From Caloramator sp. E03 (GTDB lineage: Bacteria > Bacillota > Clostridia > Clostridiales > Caloramatoraceae): DNA of 64,000 nt. Below the pieces are notes generated by a model. It worked only from the letters and a program-made list of their open reading frames with translations, did no database searches and was not told the DNA's origin. The DNA is taken from positions 868,001 through 932,000 of the forward strand of contig NZ_CP040093.1 in assembly GCF_006016075.1 (NCBI RefSeq). Reading direction: 5' to 3'. Positions 7,832-16,795 of this stretch are shown here, piece after piece (the stretch's first letter is position 1; each line of letters begins with the position of its first letter). The position numbers were made by a program, and so were the translations under genes.

Positions 7832-9448
7832 TTGAATTTGAATGCTCTACCTAAAGTTGCATATTTTTCAATGGAATATGGTCTTGATGCATCCATGAAA
7901 ACCTATGCTGGAGGACTTGGTATATTAGCTGGAGATTATATAAAAGCAGCTAAAGACTATAATTTTCCAATAATTCCAATAGGTATTAAATGGAAGCAAG
8001 GCTATACTGATCAGATGATTGATAAAAATGGTAAACCTTATGACTCTTACCATAACTATGAATATAACTTTTTAGAGGATACAAATATAAAAATTACTGT
8101 AAAAATAAGAAAAAGAGATGTAGTTTGCAAAGTATGGAAAGTTGATAAATTTGGCAACGTACCTTTATATCTTCTTGATACTGACTTACCTGAAAACGAA
8201 GATAAATGGATAACAGGACAGCTCTACGGATGGTTCAAGGAAGAAAGAATTGCTCAGGAGATGGTACTTGGAATTGGAGGAATAAAGGCTTTAAGAGCAC
8301 TTGGAATTGATGTTGATGTATATCATTTTAATGAAGGGCATGCTGTATTTGCTGCATTAGAACTTATAAGAGAAAAGATGGATAAAGGTCTATCCTTTGA
8401 AGATGCTCTAAAACAAACAAGGGAAGAAGTAGTTTTCACAACCCACACACCAATAGTTGAAGGAAATGAATCCCATACATTAGATTGCATTATGTACATG
8501 GGAGCAAATAATGGACTTTCATTAGAACAAATGGTTCAATTAGGTGGAGATCCTTTTAATATGACAGTAGCTGCCCTTAGAACCTCAAGAATTTCAAATG
8601 CCGTTTCTAAGCTCCATGAAATAACTGCAAATAAGATGTGGAAAGACATACAGGATAAATCACCAATAATAGGTATTACAAATGCAATACACATACCCAC
8701 ATGGGTCGATGAAGATATTTTAAAGGCTTCTGAAGGAAATGGGGATATATGGGAATGCCATATAAAAAACAAAAAAGCTTTAATAGATTTCATTTATGAA
8801 AGAAATGGGGTAAAACTTGATCCATATATCCTTTTAATTGGTTTTTCAAGGCGTGCAGCACCTTATAAACGAAGCAACTTAATATTTTCTGATCTTAATG
8901 TGATAGAGCCTTTATTAAAAGAAAAGAAAATCCAAATGGTTTATGCAGGTAAAGCTCATCCTCTTGATGATACAGGTAAAAAAATCATCGAAAACATAGT
9001 TTCAATCTCAAAAAAATATCCTGAATCAGTAGTATTTCTTGAAAACTATGACATGTCTATTGGCAAAATGCTTACAAGAGGTTCAGATGTATGGCTTAAT
9101 AACCCAAGAAGGCCAAAAGAAGCAAGTGGAACATCAGGAATGAAGGCAGCAATGAATGGTGTTTTAAATTTGAGCACACTTGATGGATGGTGGCCTGAAG
9201 CATGTCAGCATGGTATAAACGGCTGGCAATTTGGAGACGGTTTTGAAAGTGAAAATGATGAGGAACTTGATAAAAATGACCTTATCAAATTATATAATGT
9301 GCTACTAAACGATGTTATACCAACGTATTATAACAACAAAAGTAAATGGATTGAAATGATGAAGAATAGCATCTTAAGTACTAAAGACTATTTTTCAATG
9401 AAGAGAATGATTGAAGAATATTATCAAAAGATGTATACAAAATATTAG
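7832..9448 (+). CDS. glgP: Alpha-glucan (glycogen/maltodextrin) phosphorylase, short GT35 form
   Basis: The protein begins VAYFSMEYGLDASMKTYAGG, typical of the compact alpha-glucan phosphorylases of thermophiles and archaea, and lacks the long N-terminal regulatory region of the E. coli type (538 against about 800 residues). The pyridoxal-phosphate lysine is Lys438 in SGTSGMKAAMNG. The best start is TTG at 7832, seven bases after GGAGGG; the ATG at 7817 lies inside the RBS. It releases glucose 1-phosphate from the non-reducing end of imported maltodextrin or of glycogen, leaving short ends for the maltose phosphorylase encoded just upstream. Confidence 0.9.
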   Translation: MNLNALPKVAYFSMEYGLDASMKTYAGGLGILAGDYIKAAKDYNFPIIPIGIKWKQGYTDQMIDKNGKPYDSYHNYEYNFLEDTNIKITVKIRKRDVVCKVWKVDKFGNVPLYLLDTDLPENEDKWITGQLYGWFKEERIAQEMVLGIGGIKALRALGIDVDVYHFNEGHAVFAALELIREKMDKGLSFEDALKQTREEVVFTTHTPIVEGNESHTLDCIMYMGANNGLSLEQMVQLGGDPFNMTVAALRTSRISNAVSKLHEITANKMWKDIQDKSPIIGITNAIHIPTWVDEDILKASEGNGDIWECHIKNKKALIDFIYERNGVKLDPYILLIGFSRRAAPYKRSNLIFSDLNVIEPLLKEKKIQMVYAGKAHPLDDTGKKIIENIVSISKKYPESVVFLENYDMSIGKMLTRGSDVWLNNPRRPKEASGTSGMKAAMNGVLNLSTLDGWWPEACQHGINGWQFGDGFESENDEELDKNDLIKLYNVLLNDVIPTYYNNKSKWIEMMKNSILSTKDYFSMKRMIEEYYQKMYTKY

Positions 9449-9455
9449 TATGTAT

Positions 9456-9490
9456 GCCAGAAATAGCATAATTAACTATTTCTGGCTTTT
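9456..9490 (+). terminator. Terminator of the mapA-glgP operon
   Basis: GCCAGAAATAG and CTATTTCTGGC form an 11-bp stem with a nine-base loop, followed by TTTTAT. It lies eight bases after the glgP stop codon. Confidence 0.85.
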
Positions 9491-9550
9491 ATAATATTAT
9501 ATCGTCAGCTACAATAAAAATTTGTAATAGCGGCTGAAGGAAATAAAAAA

Positions 9551-9576
9551 ACAAAACAGACACTTCTTAGTGCCTA
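9551..9576 (-). terminator. Terminator of the malEFG-lacI operon
   Basis: AGGCACT and AGTGTCT (9576-9559 on the minus strand) with a four-base loop are followed by TTTTGTTTTTTT. The stem overlaps the stop codon of the LacI-type gene. Confidence 0.75.
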
Positions 9577-10575
9577 TTTTGTTGATTCTCTTTCTATAAA
9601 TTTTGTTTCAACTATATAATGATTAGTTGAAATAAGCTCATTTTCAAGTTTACCTATAAGAAGCTTTGCTGCACAATATCCAAGCTCCTCTGCATTTATA
9701 TCTACTGATGAAAGAGGCGGATTTTGATATACAGATAAAGGAGTATTATTAAAACCTGCAATAGCAATCTTTTTATCTGTTAATTCACTAATCGCCCTTA
9801 ACGCCCCAAAGGCAAGTAAGTCATCAGTTGTAGCAACTGCAGTTGGAATTTTATATTTTAAAATTTGACTCATTGCATTATATCCGCAAACCTCATTAAA
9901 ATTAGTCTCCTGCACTATCATATTATCATCTACAAAAATCCCATGAACTTCAAGAGCTTTTTTGTATCCTTCAAGTCTATCCTTGGACATATTAAATTCC
10001 TTAGGCCCACCAATAAAAGCTATATCCTTATGGCCTTTTTGTATAAACATATCAACAACATTATACATAGCTTTAAAATTATCATTATCAACCCACAGAA
10101 CATTATTTATATCTTCTGGTCTTCCAACAACTACAAAAGGATATTTGTTTTTCTTTAAAAATTCTATGCATTTGTCATCCTTCTTTGATGTAAGTAAAAT
10201 AAAGCCATCTACAAGCTTACTGTTTGAATAATTTTTTAAAAACTTAAGTTCCTCATCTTCTTGTTTGCTATAACTATACATTATATAATATCCACGCTTT
10301 TGAGCATAAATACTCATCCCTGTCATTACTTGAATGAAAAAAGGATTTTTAAATAGGTCTTCAGATGTGTTTGGTATTATAAGTCCAAGTATCTTTGTGG
10401 ATTTGTTTGCAAGACTTCTTGCTATAATGTTTGGATGATAATTGAGCTCTTTTATTGCCTGCTCAACTCTTAATTTAGTTTCTTTGCTTATTCTTGGGCT
10501 ATCAGCAATTACTCTTGATACAGTAGATGGAGAAACTTTTGCAATTTTTGCTACATCCTTAATTGTAGCAGTCAC
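9574..10575 (-). CDS. LacI-family transcriptional regulator of the maltodextrin genes
   Basis: The N-terminal helix-turn-helix reads ATIKDVAKIAKVSPSTVSRV, followed by the hinge and a periplasmic-binding-protein-like sensor domain of about 270 residues (GLIIPNTSEDLF, IAFIGGPKEFNMSKDRLEGY, AIAGFNNTPLS). Start choice is awkward: GGGAG lies at 10585-10589, so the GTG at 10575 (nine bases away) or the TTG at 10578 fits, whereas TTG 10584 abuts the RBS. It is the last gene of the malE-malF-malG operon. It probably binds the two ATGCAA-type palindromes at 5469 and 13816 and is released by maltose or a maltodextrin; the effector is inferred. Confidence 0.88.
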   Translation of the reverse strand: MTATIKDVAKIAKVSPSTVSRVIADSPRISKETKLRVEQAIKELNYHPNIIARSLANKSTKILGLIIPNTSEDLFKNPFFIQVMTGMSIYAQKRGYYIMYSYSKQEDEELKFLKNYSNSKLVDGFILLTSKKDDKCIEFLKKNKYPFVVVGRPEDINNVLWVDNDNFKAMYNVVDMFIQKGHKDIAFIGGPKEFNMSKDRLEGYKKALEVHGIFVDDNMIVQETNFNEVCGYNAMSQILKYKIPTAVATTDDLLAFGALRAISELTDKKIAIAGFNNTPLSVYQNPPLSSVDINAEELGYCAAKLLIGKLENELISTNHYIVETKFIERESTK

Positions 10576-10624
10576 CAAAACCAACTCCCACCATATTTCA
10601 TTTTTATCCTATTCTTACTGTATT

Positions 10625-11476
10625 TTAACCTTTTACACTTCCAAGTGTCAATCCTCCAACAAGATATTTTGACAAGCATATAAATATTATCATTACAGGA
10701 ATTGCAGTAATAAGTGCTGCTGCAGAATAAATACCCCAATCAGTTGTAAATTGTCCCATCATATTTGTAAGACCAATAGGAAGGGTTAGTTTTTGTGAAG
10801 ATGTTATAATAACCCTTGCTACTATATATTCTGACCATGCACCCATAAAGGAAAATAATGCACTTAAGGCTATAGCTGGTGCTGCAAGAGGTAGCGTTAT
10901 TAAATAAAATGATTTTGTTATATTTGCACCATCAACATAAGCACTTTCTTCAAGGGATTTAGGAATAGTATCAAAATATCCTTTTAAAATCCAAATATTA
11001 AAAGGTATTGTTGTAGAAGTATATACTATCACAAGTCCAATAAAACTATTTGAAAGTCCATAGTGAATTAACATTATATACAAAGGTAGTAATGTCATAG
11101 TTGCTGGGAACATTTGTGTTACAAGAAGCATGCTAAGCCCCATCTTCTTACCAAAAAAATCAAATCTTGAAAAAGCATAACCTGCTGTTACAGACAAAAT
11201 CACACCGAAAATAGCTGTAAGACTTGATATTATAAGGCTATTTACAAGCCACTTTAAAAGGTCATATTTTACAAAAGCATTTATATAATTCTTGAAAGTA
11301 GCATTATCGGGTATAATCTTTAGAGAAGTTGAAAAAAGACTGCTTGAAGATCTCAATGATATAGATAAAATATTTAAGGCTGGATATACAGAGATGGCAC
11401 AGAATATTCCAAGTGTAATATATATAAGTATTATTTTAATAATAGAATCTCCTCTTTCAAATTTCTCGCTTCTCAT
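10625..11476 (-). CDS. malG: Maltodextrin ABC transporter permease, MalG type
   Basis: About 283 residues with six predicted membrane segments. The binding-protein-dependent transport signature containing the EAA loop is visible as EESAYVDGANITKSFYLITLPLAAPA, which contacts the ATPase. The start at ATG 11476 is nine bases after AGGAGG; a longer frame reaching 11500 overlaps malF without an RBS. It forms the membrane channel together with the MalF-type subunit encoded just upstream. No ATP-binding subunit is encoded nearby, so a shared MsmK-like ATPase from elsewhere must energise it. Confidence 0.88.
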   Translation of the reverse strand: MRSEKFERGDSIIKIILIYITLGIFCAISVYPALNILSISLRSSSSLFSTSLKIIPDNATFKNYINAFVKYDLLKWLVNSLIISSLTAIFGVILSVTAGYAFSRFDFFGKKMGLSMLLVTQMFPATMTLLPLYIMLIHYGLSNSFIGLVIVYTSTTIPFNIWILKGYFDTIPKSLEESAYVDGANITKSFYLITLPLAAPAIALSALFSFMGAWSEYIVARVIITSSQKLTLPIGLTNMMGQFTTDWGIYSAAALITAIPVMIIFICLSKYLVGGLTLGSVKG

Positions 11477-11489
11477 AATACATTTCCTC

Positions 11490-12419
11490 CTAATTCTCAA
11501 GCTTTTGAGATTTTATAAATATAGAACTAAAGGATAGAAGTATTAGGAATATTATAACTGAAAGTGCTGCTGAATACCCATATCTAAAGTAGGAGAATGC
11601 CTTTTTATATACTAGAGACACAAGTATCTGTGCTTCCTCTGTTTCAGCTCCATAAGTTATTACATAAATAACACTTATCATATTAAAAGTCCATACAGTA
11701 CCAAGTACTACAGCTGGTGTTATTACAGGTTTTAATAAAGGTAAAGTTATATTCTTAAACTTCTGCCATCCTGATGCCCCGTCTGTATCTGCTGCTTCAT
11801 AATATTCTTGTGGTATGCTCTGAAGCCCTCCAAGACATGTCATCATCATAAATGGGACACCAAGCCATATATTAGTAATTATTGCTGCAATAAAAGACCA
11901 TTTAGAATCCGAGAGCCATGGAATTGCAGCTCCTGAACCAAAAATTTTAGTAAGCAATATGTTTACGGCTCCATATTCAATATTAAACATTCCTCTCCAT
12001 GTAATAGCTCCAATATACTGGGGTATTGCCCAAGGAATAATTAAAAGTACTCTAATAATACTTTTACCTGGTAGCTTTCTATTTAACAATATAGCAAGAA
12101 ATAATCCAAAGATAACATGAAAAAAAACGTTTACAATCGTCCAAACAATTGTCCTAATAAGAGTTCTATAAAATAGGGGATCGCTTAAAATCAATTTATA
12201 ATTTTCTAATCCAATATAAGGGTATTTCCCACTTTTAAGGTTTAGTAAGGTAACATTTCTAAAGGATATCCAAAGCTCATAAAAAAGAGGATAAAGTACA
12301 ATAAAACATAGTACTATTATTGAAGGAAGCAAAAATAAAAACGGTGTCCACCTGCTTTGAGCCATATTTCTACTATGGCCAATTTTTTGTTTTTTAGCTT
12401 TCAAAGTTTGTAATTCCAT
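11490..12419 (-). CDS. malF: Maltodextrin ABC transporter permease, MalF type
   Basis: A 309-residue permease with a short cytoplasmic N-terminus and six predicted membrane helices. The EAA loop reads EYYEAADTDGASGWQKFKNITLPLL (family motif EAAxxDGAxxxxxFxxITLPLL). It lacks the large extra periplasmic loop of E. coli MalF, as is usual in Gram-positives. RBS AAAGGAGG lies six bases upstream of the ATG. It sits between the solute-binding protein gene and the MalG-type gene. Confidence 0.88.
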   Translation of the reverse strand: MELQTLKAKKQKIGHSRNMAQSRWTPFLFLLPSIIVLCFIVLYPLFYELWISFRNVTLLNLKSGKYPYIGLENYKLILSDPLFYRTLIRTIVWTIVNVFFHVIFGLFLAILLNRKLPGKSIIRVLLIIPWAIPQYIGAITWRGMFNIEYGAVNILLTKIFGSGAAIPWLSDSKWSFIAAIITNIWLGVPFMMMTCLGGLQSIPQEYYEAADTDGASGWQKFKNITLPLLKPVITPAVVLGTVWTFNMISVIYVITYGAETEEAQILVSLVYKKAFSYFRYGYSAALSVIIFLILLSFSSIFIKSQKLEN

Positions 12420-12438
12420 TTTTAGCCTCCTTTCTTAA

Positions 12439-12463
12439 AAAGGGGGATATTATATCCCCCTTT
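12439..12463 (-). terminator. Intercistronic hairpin between malE and malF
   Basis: An 11-bp perfect stem (AAAGGGGGATA with TATCCCCCTTT) with a three-base loop follows the malE stop codon, and on the minus strand it continues into a short T run. It looks like a partial terminator or 3' mRNA-stabilising hairpin that would raise binding protein relative to permease. Confidence 0.7.
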
Positions 12464-12466
12464 GTA

Positions 12467-13765
12467 TTAAAACCCTAATGCTTTTATTCCTTCTTCAGCC
12501 TTTTGTTGCATCTTCTTTGGGGCGTCCTCTGGTTTTATCTTTCCTGCAAAGAGTTCTTGTTGAACAGGCTTCATAGCATCCCATACCGCTCTCATTTGAG
12601 TTATAATTGGCATTGGAATACATTTTTCAAGCTGAGCTTTTTGAGCAGCTATCATTGGATCGCTTGTAATCTTAGAATCTTGAAGAGCTTCAATATTAGT
12701 TGGAAGCTGTTTATGAGCATCAACCATCTTAAGCTGAGCATCTTTACTATTTACAAATTCAAGGAATTTTTTAACAGCAGCCTTCTTATCTGGATCAGTA
12801 ACTGATGCCGATATACAATATCCTTTTACTGCTGAATAAGGAGCAGGATATCTACCATTTATAGATGGTATTGGGCATATACCAAGATCCATACCTGCTT
12901 TAACATAAGTACCAAATTCCCATGGACCATTTATTAAGAAAGCAACTTTTCCTTCTTTAAAAAGATTACTTGCTACATCATAATCTGCTTCTTTTGGTAT
13001 TATTTTATCATTTTGCAGTTTTACAAGGAATTTAGCCCATTCAAGCATAGCCGGTGTATCAAGAGTAGCCTTTGGTGATTGAGAATTAACATCATCAAAT
13101 ACTTGTCCTCCAAATGCCCCAAGGAATGGAACTGTAAAGAATGGCTCAACCTTGTTAAATGCAAGCCCATACTGAACCTTCTTTTCACTTTGAAGTTTTT
13201 TAGATATTGAAATTAATTCTTCAAAAGTTTTTGGAGCTTCAGGAACTAACTTTTTATTATAAAGAAGGCAAAGTTCATTACCATTTCTATCTGGAATCAT
13301 ATACTGCTTCCCATAATATTTAGCAGCTGCAAGGGCAACTTGATCAAAATTCTTAAAGAAATCTTCTCCCATAATATCCTCAGTAGGCTGAACAAGATTA
13401 CCTGGAACAAACACACCAAGGTTATCATTAGGACCTAAAACTATGTCTGGACCGGTTGTCCCAAGAGAAGCCGATGTAAAATTCTTTCTTAAATCCTCTG
13501 TTTCAAAATGAGTTCTTTTTATTGTTATATTAGGATTCTGGCTTTGGAATTCTGCTATAAGATTATCAAGTACTTGTCTGGCATTGGCTTCATCCTGTTC
13601 CCAAAAGGCAATTTCAACTTTCTTTTGCTCTTGTACCTGTTGCTGCTCGGACTGTTGTTGTTGAGCATTTTCATTAGAAGCTTGTTTCTTTTCACATGCC
13701 GAAAGCACACTTATCAGCATTAACATTATACAAAGTAATGATAATGCTTTTTTAATGCTTTTCAT
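12467..13765 (-). CDS. malE: Maltose/maltodextrin solute-binding lipoprotein
   Basis: The signal peptide ends in a lipobox, ISVLSAC, so Cys24 would be lipidated and the protein tethered outside the membrane. A Gln-rich linker (about residues 34-48) follows, then a family 1 extracellular solute-binding domain (VEIAFWEQDEANARQVL at the start, GKVAFLINGPWEFGTYVKAG in the middle). It delivers the sugar to the two permeases encoded downstream. It is the first gene of the operon, behind a consensus promoter and LacI-type operator. Maltodextrin specificity is inferred from the phosphorylases and regulator sharing the locus; another oligosaccharide is possible. Confidence 0.87.
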   Translation of the reverse strand: MKSIKKALSLLCIMLMLISVLSACEKKQASNENAQQQQSEQQQVQEQKKVEIAFWEQDEANARQVLDNLIAEFQSQNPNITIKRTHFETEDLRKNFTSASLGTTGPDIVLGPNDNLGVFVPGNLVQPTEDIMGEDFFKNFDQVALAAAKYYGKQYMIPDRNGNELCLLYNKKLVPEAPKTFEELISISKKLQSEKKVQYGLAFNKVEPFFTVPFLGAFGGQVFDDVNSQSPKATLDTPAMLEWAKFLVKLQNDKIIPKEADYDVASNLFKEGKVAFLINGPWEFGTYVKAGMDLGICPIPSINGRYPAPYSAVKGYCISASVTDPDKKAAVKKFLEFVNSKDAQLKMVDAHKQLPTNIEALQDSKITSDPMIAAQKAQLEKCIPMPIITQMRAVWDAMKPVQQELFAGKIKPEDAPKKMQQKAEEGIKALGF

Positions 13766-13815
13766 GAGATACCCCCCTTATATTTTAAAATTTTTATCGA
13801 TTACATTAACATTTG

Positions 13816-13829
13816 TGCAATCGATTGCA
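13816..13829 (-). promoter_or_regulatory. LacI-family operator of the transporter operon
   Basis: TGCAATCGATTGCA is a perfect 14-base palindrome just downstream of the predicted transcription start, where a bound repressor would block initiation or elongation. A degenerate relative, ATGCAAACGATATTACAT, lies at 13925-13942 upstream of the promoter and might be a second site for looping. Confidence 0.8.
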
Positions 13830-13841
13830 TTAATTAATTTT

Positions 13842-13870
13842 ATTATATACTGCTTTTTGGGAATTGTCAA
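13842..13870 (-). promoter_or_regulatory. Consensus sigma-A promoter of malEFG-lacI
   Basis: On the minus strand TTGACA (13870-13865), a 17-base spacer and TATAAT (13847-13842) match the consensus at all 12 positions. The LacI-type operator follows within about 13 bases. Confidence 0.9.
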
Positions 13871-13955
13871 ACTATATTAAATTTTACAAATTGCAATATA
13901 TTTGTATTATTCTACAAAATGTTTATGCAAACGATATTACATTATTACAAAAAAA

Positions 13956-13974
13956 GTAGAAACCCAAAGGTTTC
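13956..13974 (-). terminator. Terminator of the amidase gene
   Basis: GAAACC and GGTTTC with loop TTTG, followed on the minus strand by TACTTTTTTT. The stem begins at the TGA stop codon. Confidence 0.8.
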
Positions 13975-14713
13975 ATACTAATTTTATATATTCTTTACTA
14001 ACCCATTGAGGTATATCTTTATTTACAAGATACCATCCGTTTTTTTCTTCGTATATTTTTACTTTAGTATCCTTTTTAAGTTTACCGTTAATTTTAGCAG
14101 TTATATATGGTTGGTCTCTACAATTTAATATATTGGCTATAACAATCCCCATTTTTTCTGATTCACTCTTATTATCAGTAGAATTATTTTCTATATGATT
14201 TTGTATTAGCTTATTAACTGCATTTTTAAACTTTAACCATTCATTTTCATCAACCAGCATTTTAGGACAATCTTTACCTGTTATGTCATAGTGTCTATAT
14301 AGATCATTAATTGTAAGGTTGTATTTTTTTAAAAGATTACTAACAAGCTCTACAGTATTTTGATAGGTCTTACCCCAATTACCATCACTATTTACACACA
14401 TTTCAATACCAATTGTAAAATAGTTCGGACCGTATCTGCCTTCACTTAATTTTTCACCGGCACTTCTATATTTATCTGCCCCAACATGCCATGCAACTTC
14501 ATCTTCAGGTATACATTGAACTATTTGATGATCATCAACTATAAAATGAGCAGATGCAAGTCTATCTGTTGAATTAAAATAATTTCTATTTGCAACAGCA
14601 TCTGCCCCTTTACCTGTATTAGCAGTCCAATGAACAACTATAGCTTTAAGTTTTTTTAGCTTAATTTTGGGTCTATTTTTATTAGTTAGAAACATCTGTT
14701 TAATTTGAAGCAT
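13973..14713 (-). CDS. N-acetylmuramoyl-L-alanine amidase (Amidase_2) with SH3 domain
   Basis: The Amidase_2 domain spans about residues 22-165. Zinc ligands and catalytic residues appear as VHWTAN (first His), GPNYFTIGIEM (catalytic Glu region) and YRHYDITGKDCPK (second His and the Cys/Asp position). A C-terminal SH3-like module of about 60 residues starts near MGIVIANILNCR. It cleaves the bond between muramic acid and the stem peptide. No signal peptide is visible, so it may act in the mother cell during sporulation or leave by lysis; phage-type amidases look similar, but no phage genes surround it. A strong GGAGGGG RBS supports the ATG. Confidence 0.88.
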   Translation of the reverse strand: MLQIKQMFLTNKNRPKIKLKKLKAIVVHWTANTGKGADAVANRNYFNSTDRLASAHFIVDDHQIVQCIPEDEVAWHVGADKYRSAGEKLSEGRYGPNYFTIGIEMCVNSDGNWGKTYQNTVELVSNLLKKYNLTINDLYRHYDITGKDCPKMLVDENEWLKFKNAVNKLIQNHIENNSTDNKSESEKMGIVIANILNCRDQPYITAKINGKLKKDTKVKIYEEKNGWYLVNKDIPQWVSKEYIKLV

Positions 14714-14799
14714 CCCAACCCCTCCACTATTTTTATAATATAATATATAAATTATAGAAGGGGTTTGTTCTTTATATTTTTTGCCTACTATATAATATT

Positions 14800-15069
14800 T
14801 TAACTGGCTATACTATTTTCATAACTCATCTTCGTCATCAATTTTTCTTTGTCAATAAAATATTCACATGAACAACTATCATAAGAATACACTATACCTA
14901 TTTTCAATATACCCTCTATTATTAAATCAAAAATACAATCATTTAGTTCAATAATAAGGTTATTCATATTATTTCTTCTTTGAAAATATCTTAAAATTTC
15001 ATCATAACCTATCTTATTCTTATCTTTCACATAATCTAAAATTTTTAAAATAATATATGTGCGTTCCAT
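14800..15069 (-). CDS. Small protein of unknown function (89 aa)
   Basis: I do not recognise a family. The first 55 residues look helical with a helix-turn-helix-like pattern (YVKDKNKIGYDEILRYFQRR), followed by a short region with two close cysteines (DSCSCEYF). It could be a winged-helix-like regulator. An AGAGGG RBS lies seven bases before the ATG, which supports expression. It stands alone between the amidase gene and the RAYT element. Confidence 0.55.
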   Translation of the reverse strand: MERTYIILKILDYVKDKNKIGYDEILRYFQRRNNMNNLIIELNDCIFDLIIEGILKIGIVYSYDSCSCEYFIDKEKLMTKMSYENSIAS

Positions 15070-15336
15070 AACTTATTCCCTCTTATGTTAAATTTGTTTA
15101 AATACTCTCAACATTTTCCATTCTACTCCATTCTATGATATATTTCAAAGAAAAAAATACTATTTTTTGCGACATTTTGTGATTTTTTATTATATTGTTG
15201 TTTTTTGTTAATTATAGTTTAGCTATTTTGCATTTCTGGAAATAGCATTTAGGGCTGCATTTTTGCATTTTAGTGGTATTTGGGGACGGTTAGTGTGAAA
15301 ATGTCCATTTACAAAAAAGGAAAAAAGTTCAAGACA

Positions 15337-15503
15337 AGGGACGGTTACTTATTTCATACACAATATCTGCAAAATCAGGGGGACATGTATAAAATATTAT
15401 GTCTATTATTTAATATAATAAGTAACCGTCCCTTCTGTTACCTTTGAAAAAACACAAACTTTTTCATTCCGTCGTTGTGGCTATTTTTAGTCATGACCTG
15501 TTA
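15337..15503 (+). repeat. Left inverted repeat of the RAYT element
   Basis: Matches the reverse complement of 16796-16974 with small indels. The outer 96 bases (15337-15432) form a unit bounded by GGGACGGTTACTTATT and its inverse; the inner part reads through TTTTTCATTC to TCATGACCTGTTA. Confidence 0.8.
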
Positions 15504-15544
15504 CTCATTTAAGGTACATTTACACCAATTCTATGAATAAACAA

Positions 15545-15593
15545 ACCTCCAACTTGGAAAAATAATACTAAAAATATATTCCAAGTTGGAGGT
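15545..15593 (+). promoter_or_regulatory. Hairpin sequestering the RAYT ribosome-binding site
   Basis: ACCTCCAACTTGGA (15545-15558) and TCCAAGTTGGAGGT (15580-15593) are exact complements. The right arm contains the only good RBS (GGAGG) of the transposase and is followed by seven T's and then the ATG. The structure would hide the RBS and could also terminate transcription entering from outside. Confidence 0.75.
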
Positions 15594-15601
15594 GTTTTTT
15601 T

Positions 15602-16510
15602 ATGCCAAGAATGGCAAGGCAAAAAAGCTATGACTCTATTTATCATGTTATGGTAAAAAGCATATCCGAAGTTCTCCTCTATAAAGACGATAAGGATAAA
15701 ATAAAATACCTTGACTACATGAAAAAAGCCCAAGAACAGTTCGAATTTAGAGTTTATTCCTATTGCCTTATGGATAATCATGCTCATTTTATTATAGATG
15801 CAAACGGTGCAGATATCTCAAAAATAATGCACTTTGTAAACTATAAATATGCCATGTATTTTAATAAAAGGTATGAAAGAAGTGGCCATCTCTTTCAAGA
15901 CAGGTTCAAAAGCTTAATCGTAAAGGATGATAGATACCTCTTTGCCTTAACAGCCTACGTTCACTTTAACGCAACAGACCTAAAAGGCTACGATAAAAAT
16001 CCACAGGATTATCGCTTTTCATCTTTAGGCATATTCTTAGGGCAAAAGACAGATGAATTTGAGCTTATAGATGACAAATTTATATTATCCATGTTTAGCC
16101 TAAAAGAAGCTACAGCAAGGGCTATATACAAAGACTTTGTATTTAAAGTAAAAAGTATTGTTGATGCGCAAAGGGAAGAGTTTAAGAAAGAAGGAACAGA
16201 GTATAGGAGCATGAGAACAATCCTTGTAAGGGATCTATCCCCTGATAAAATAATAGAATTAATATCACAAAAATTCAACGTAGATAAGCTAATGCTAAGG
16301 ATAAAGCGGGCAAAGGAGGCAAAGGAAGCGAAGGCAATACTATGCTTTGTGTTAAGAAAGTTTTGTGATTTAAGATGTGCCGATATATGCAGGATACTTG
16401 GGAATATGGGGCAATCTAACGTTTCAAAGCTATGTTCCCTTGGGAGGGAGCTTGTAAAGGAAGAGAAATATAAAAATATAGTGGATGATATATTAAGACA
16501 AGAGGCATAG
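15602..16510 (+). CDS. REP-associated tyrosine transposase (RAYT, Y1/HUH family)
   Basis: The N-terminal 150 residues are a TnpA_REP/Y1 domain: SIYHVMVKS at the start, the metal-binding HUH pair in CLMDNHAHFIID, and RSGHLFQDRFKSLIV with YLFALTAYVHFNA, where the catalytic Tyr helix is expected. A C-terminal region (about 190-300) resembles the DnaA-type helix-turn-helix often fused in Firmicute members (DKIIELISQKFNVD, ADICRILGNMGQSNVSKL). Such enzymes nick and rejoin single-stranded palindromic repeats like the ones flanking this gene. The frame is intact at 302 residues, so the element may be active. Confidence 0.92.
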   Translation: MPRMARQKSYDSIYHVMVKSISEVLLYKDDKDKIKYLDYMKKAQEQFEFRVYSYCLMDNHAHFIIDANGADISKIMHFVNYKYAMYFNKRYERSGHLFQDRFKSLIVKDDRYLFALTAYVHFNATDLKGYDKNPQDYRFSSLGIFLGQKTDEFELIDDKFILSMFSLKEATARAIYKDFVFKVKSIVDAQREEFKKEGTEYRSMRTILVRDLSPDKIIELISQKFNVDKLMLRIKRAKEAKEAKAILCFVLRKFCDLRCADICRILGNMGQSNVSKLCSLGRELVKEEKYKNIVDDILRQEA

Positions 16511-16795
16511 CTGTTTTTATATAGAATACAGGTTAAGTATGTTAAGCTTTTGGTATAAGTTAATAAAATATTCATGCAAATTGTAAGGAAAGTTTAAAGT
16601 TTTTATACAGTAAGTAAAAATAAGAGTAGAATATGGACAAGCTATTTTAGAAAGTATTATATAAAGAATCCATATTAATAAAATAACTATAACACCGTCA
16701 TCCTTCTATTCAATAATAAGTTTCTACAAAAGTTTTTTCTTAATTTATATTAATTAAGTTGTTTATATATATATATATATATTAACTCTAATAAT

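Noticed and set aside
16764-16780. Alternating TA run as a repeat or origin element
   Set aside because: Short simple-sequence run in AT-rich DNA with no associated boxes.
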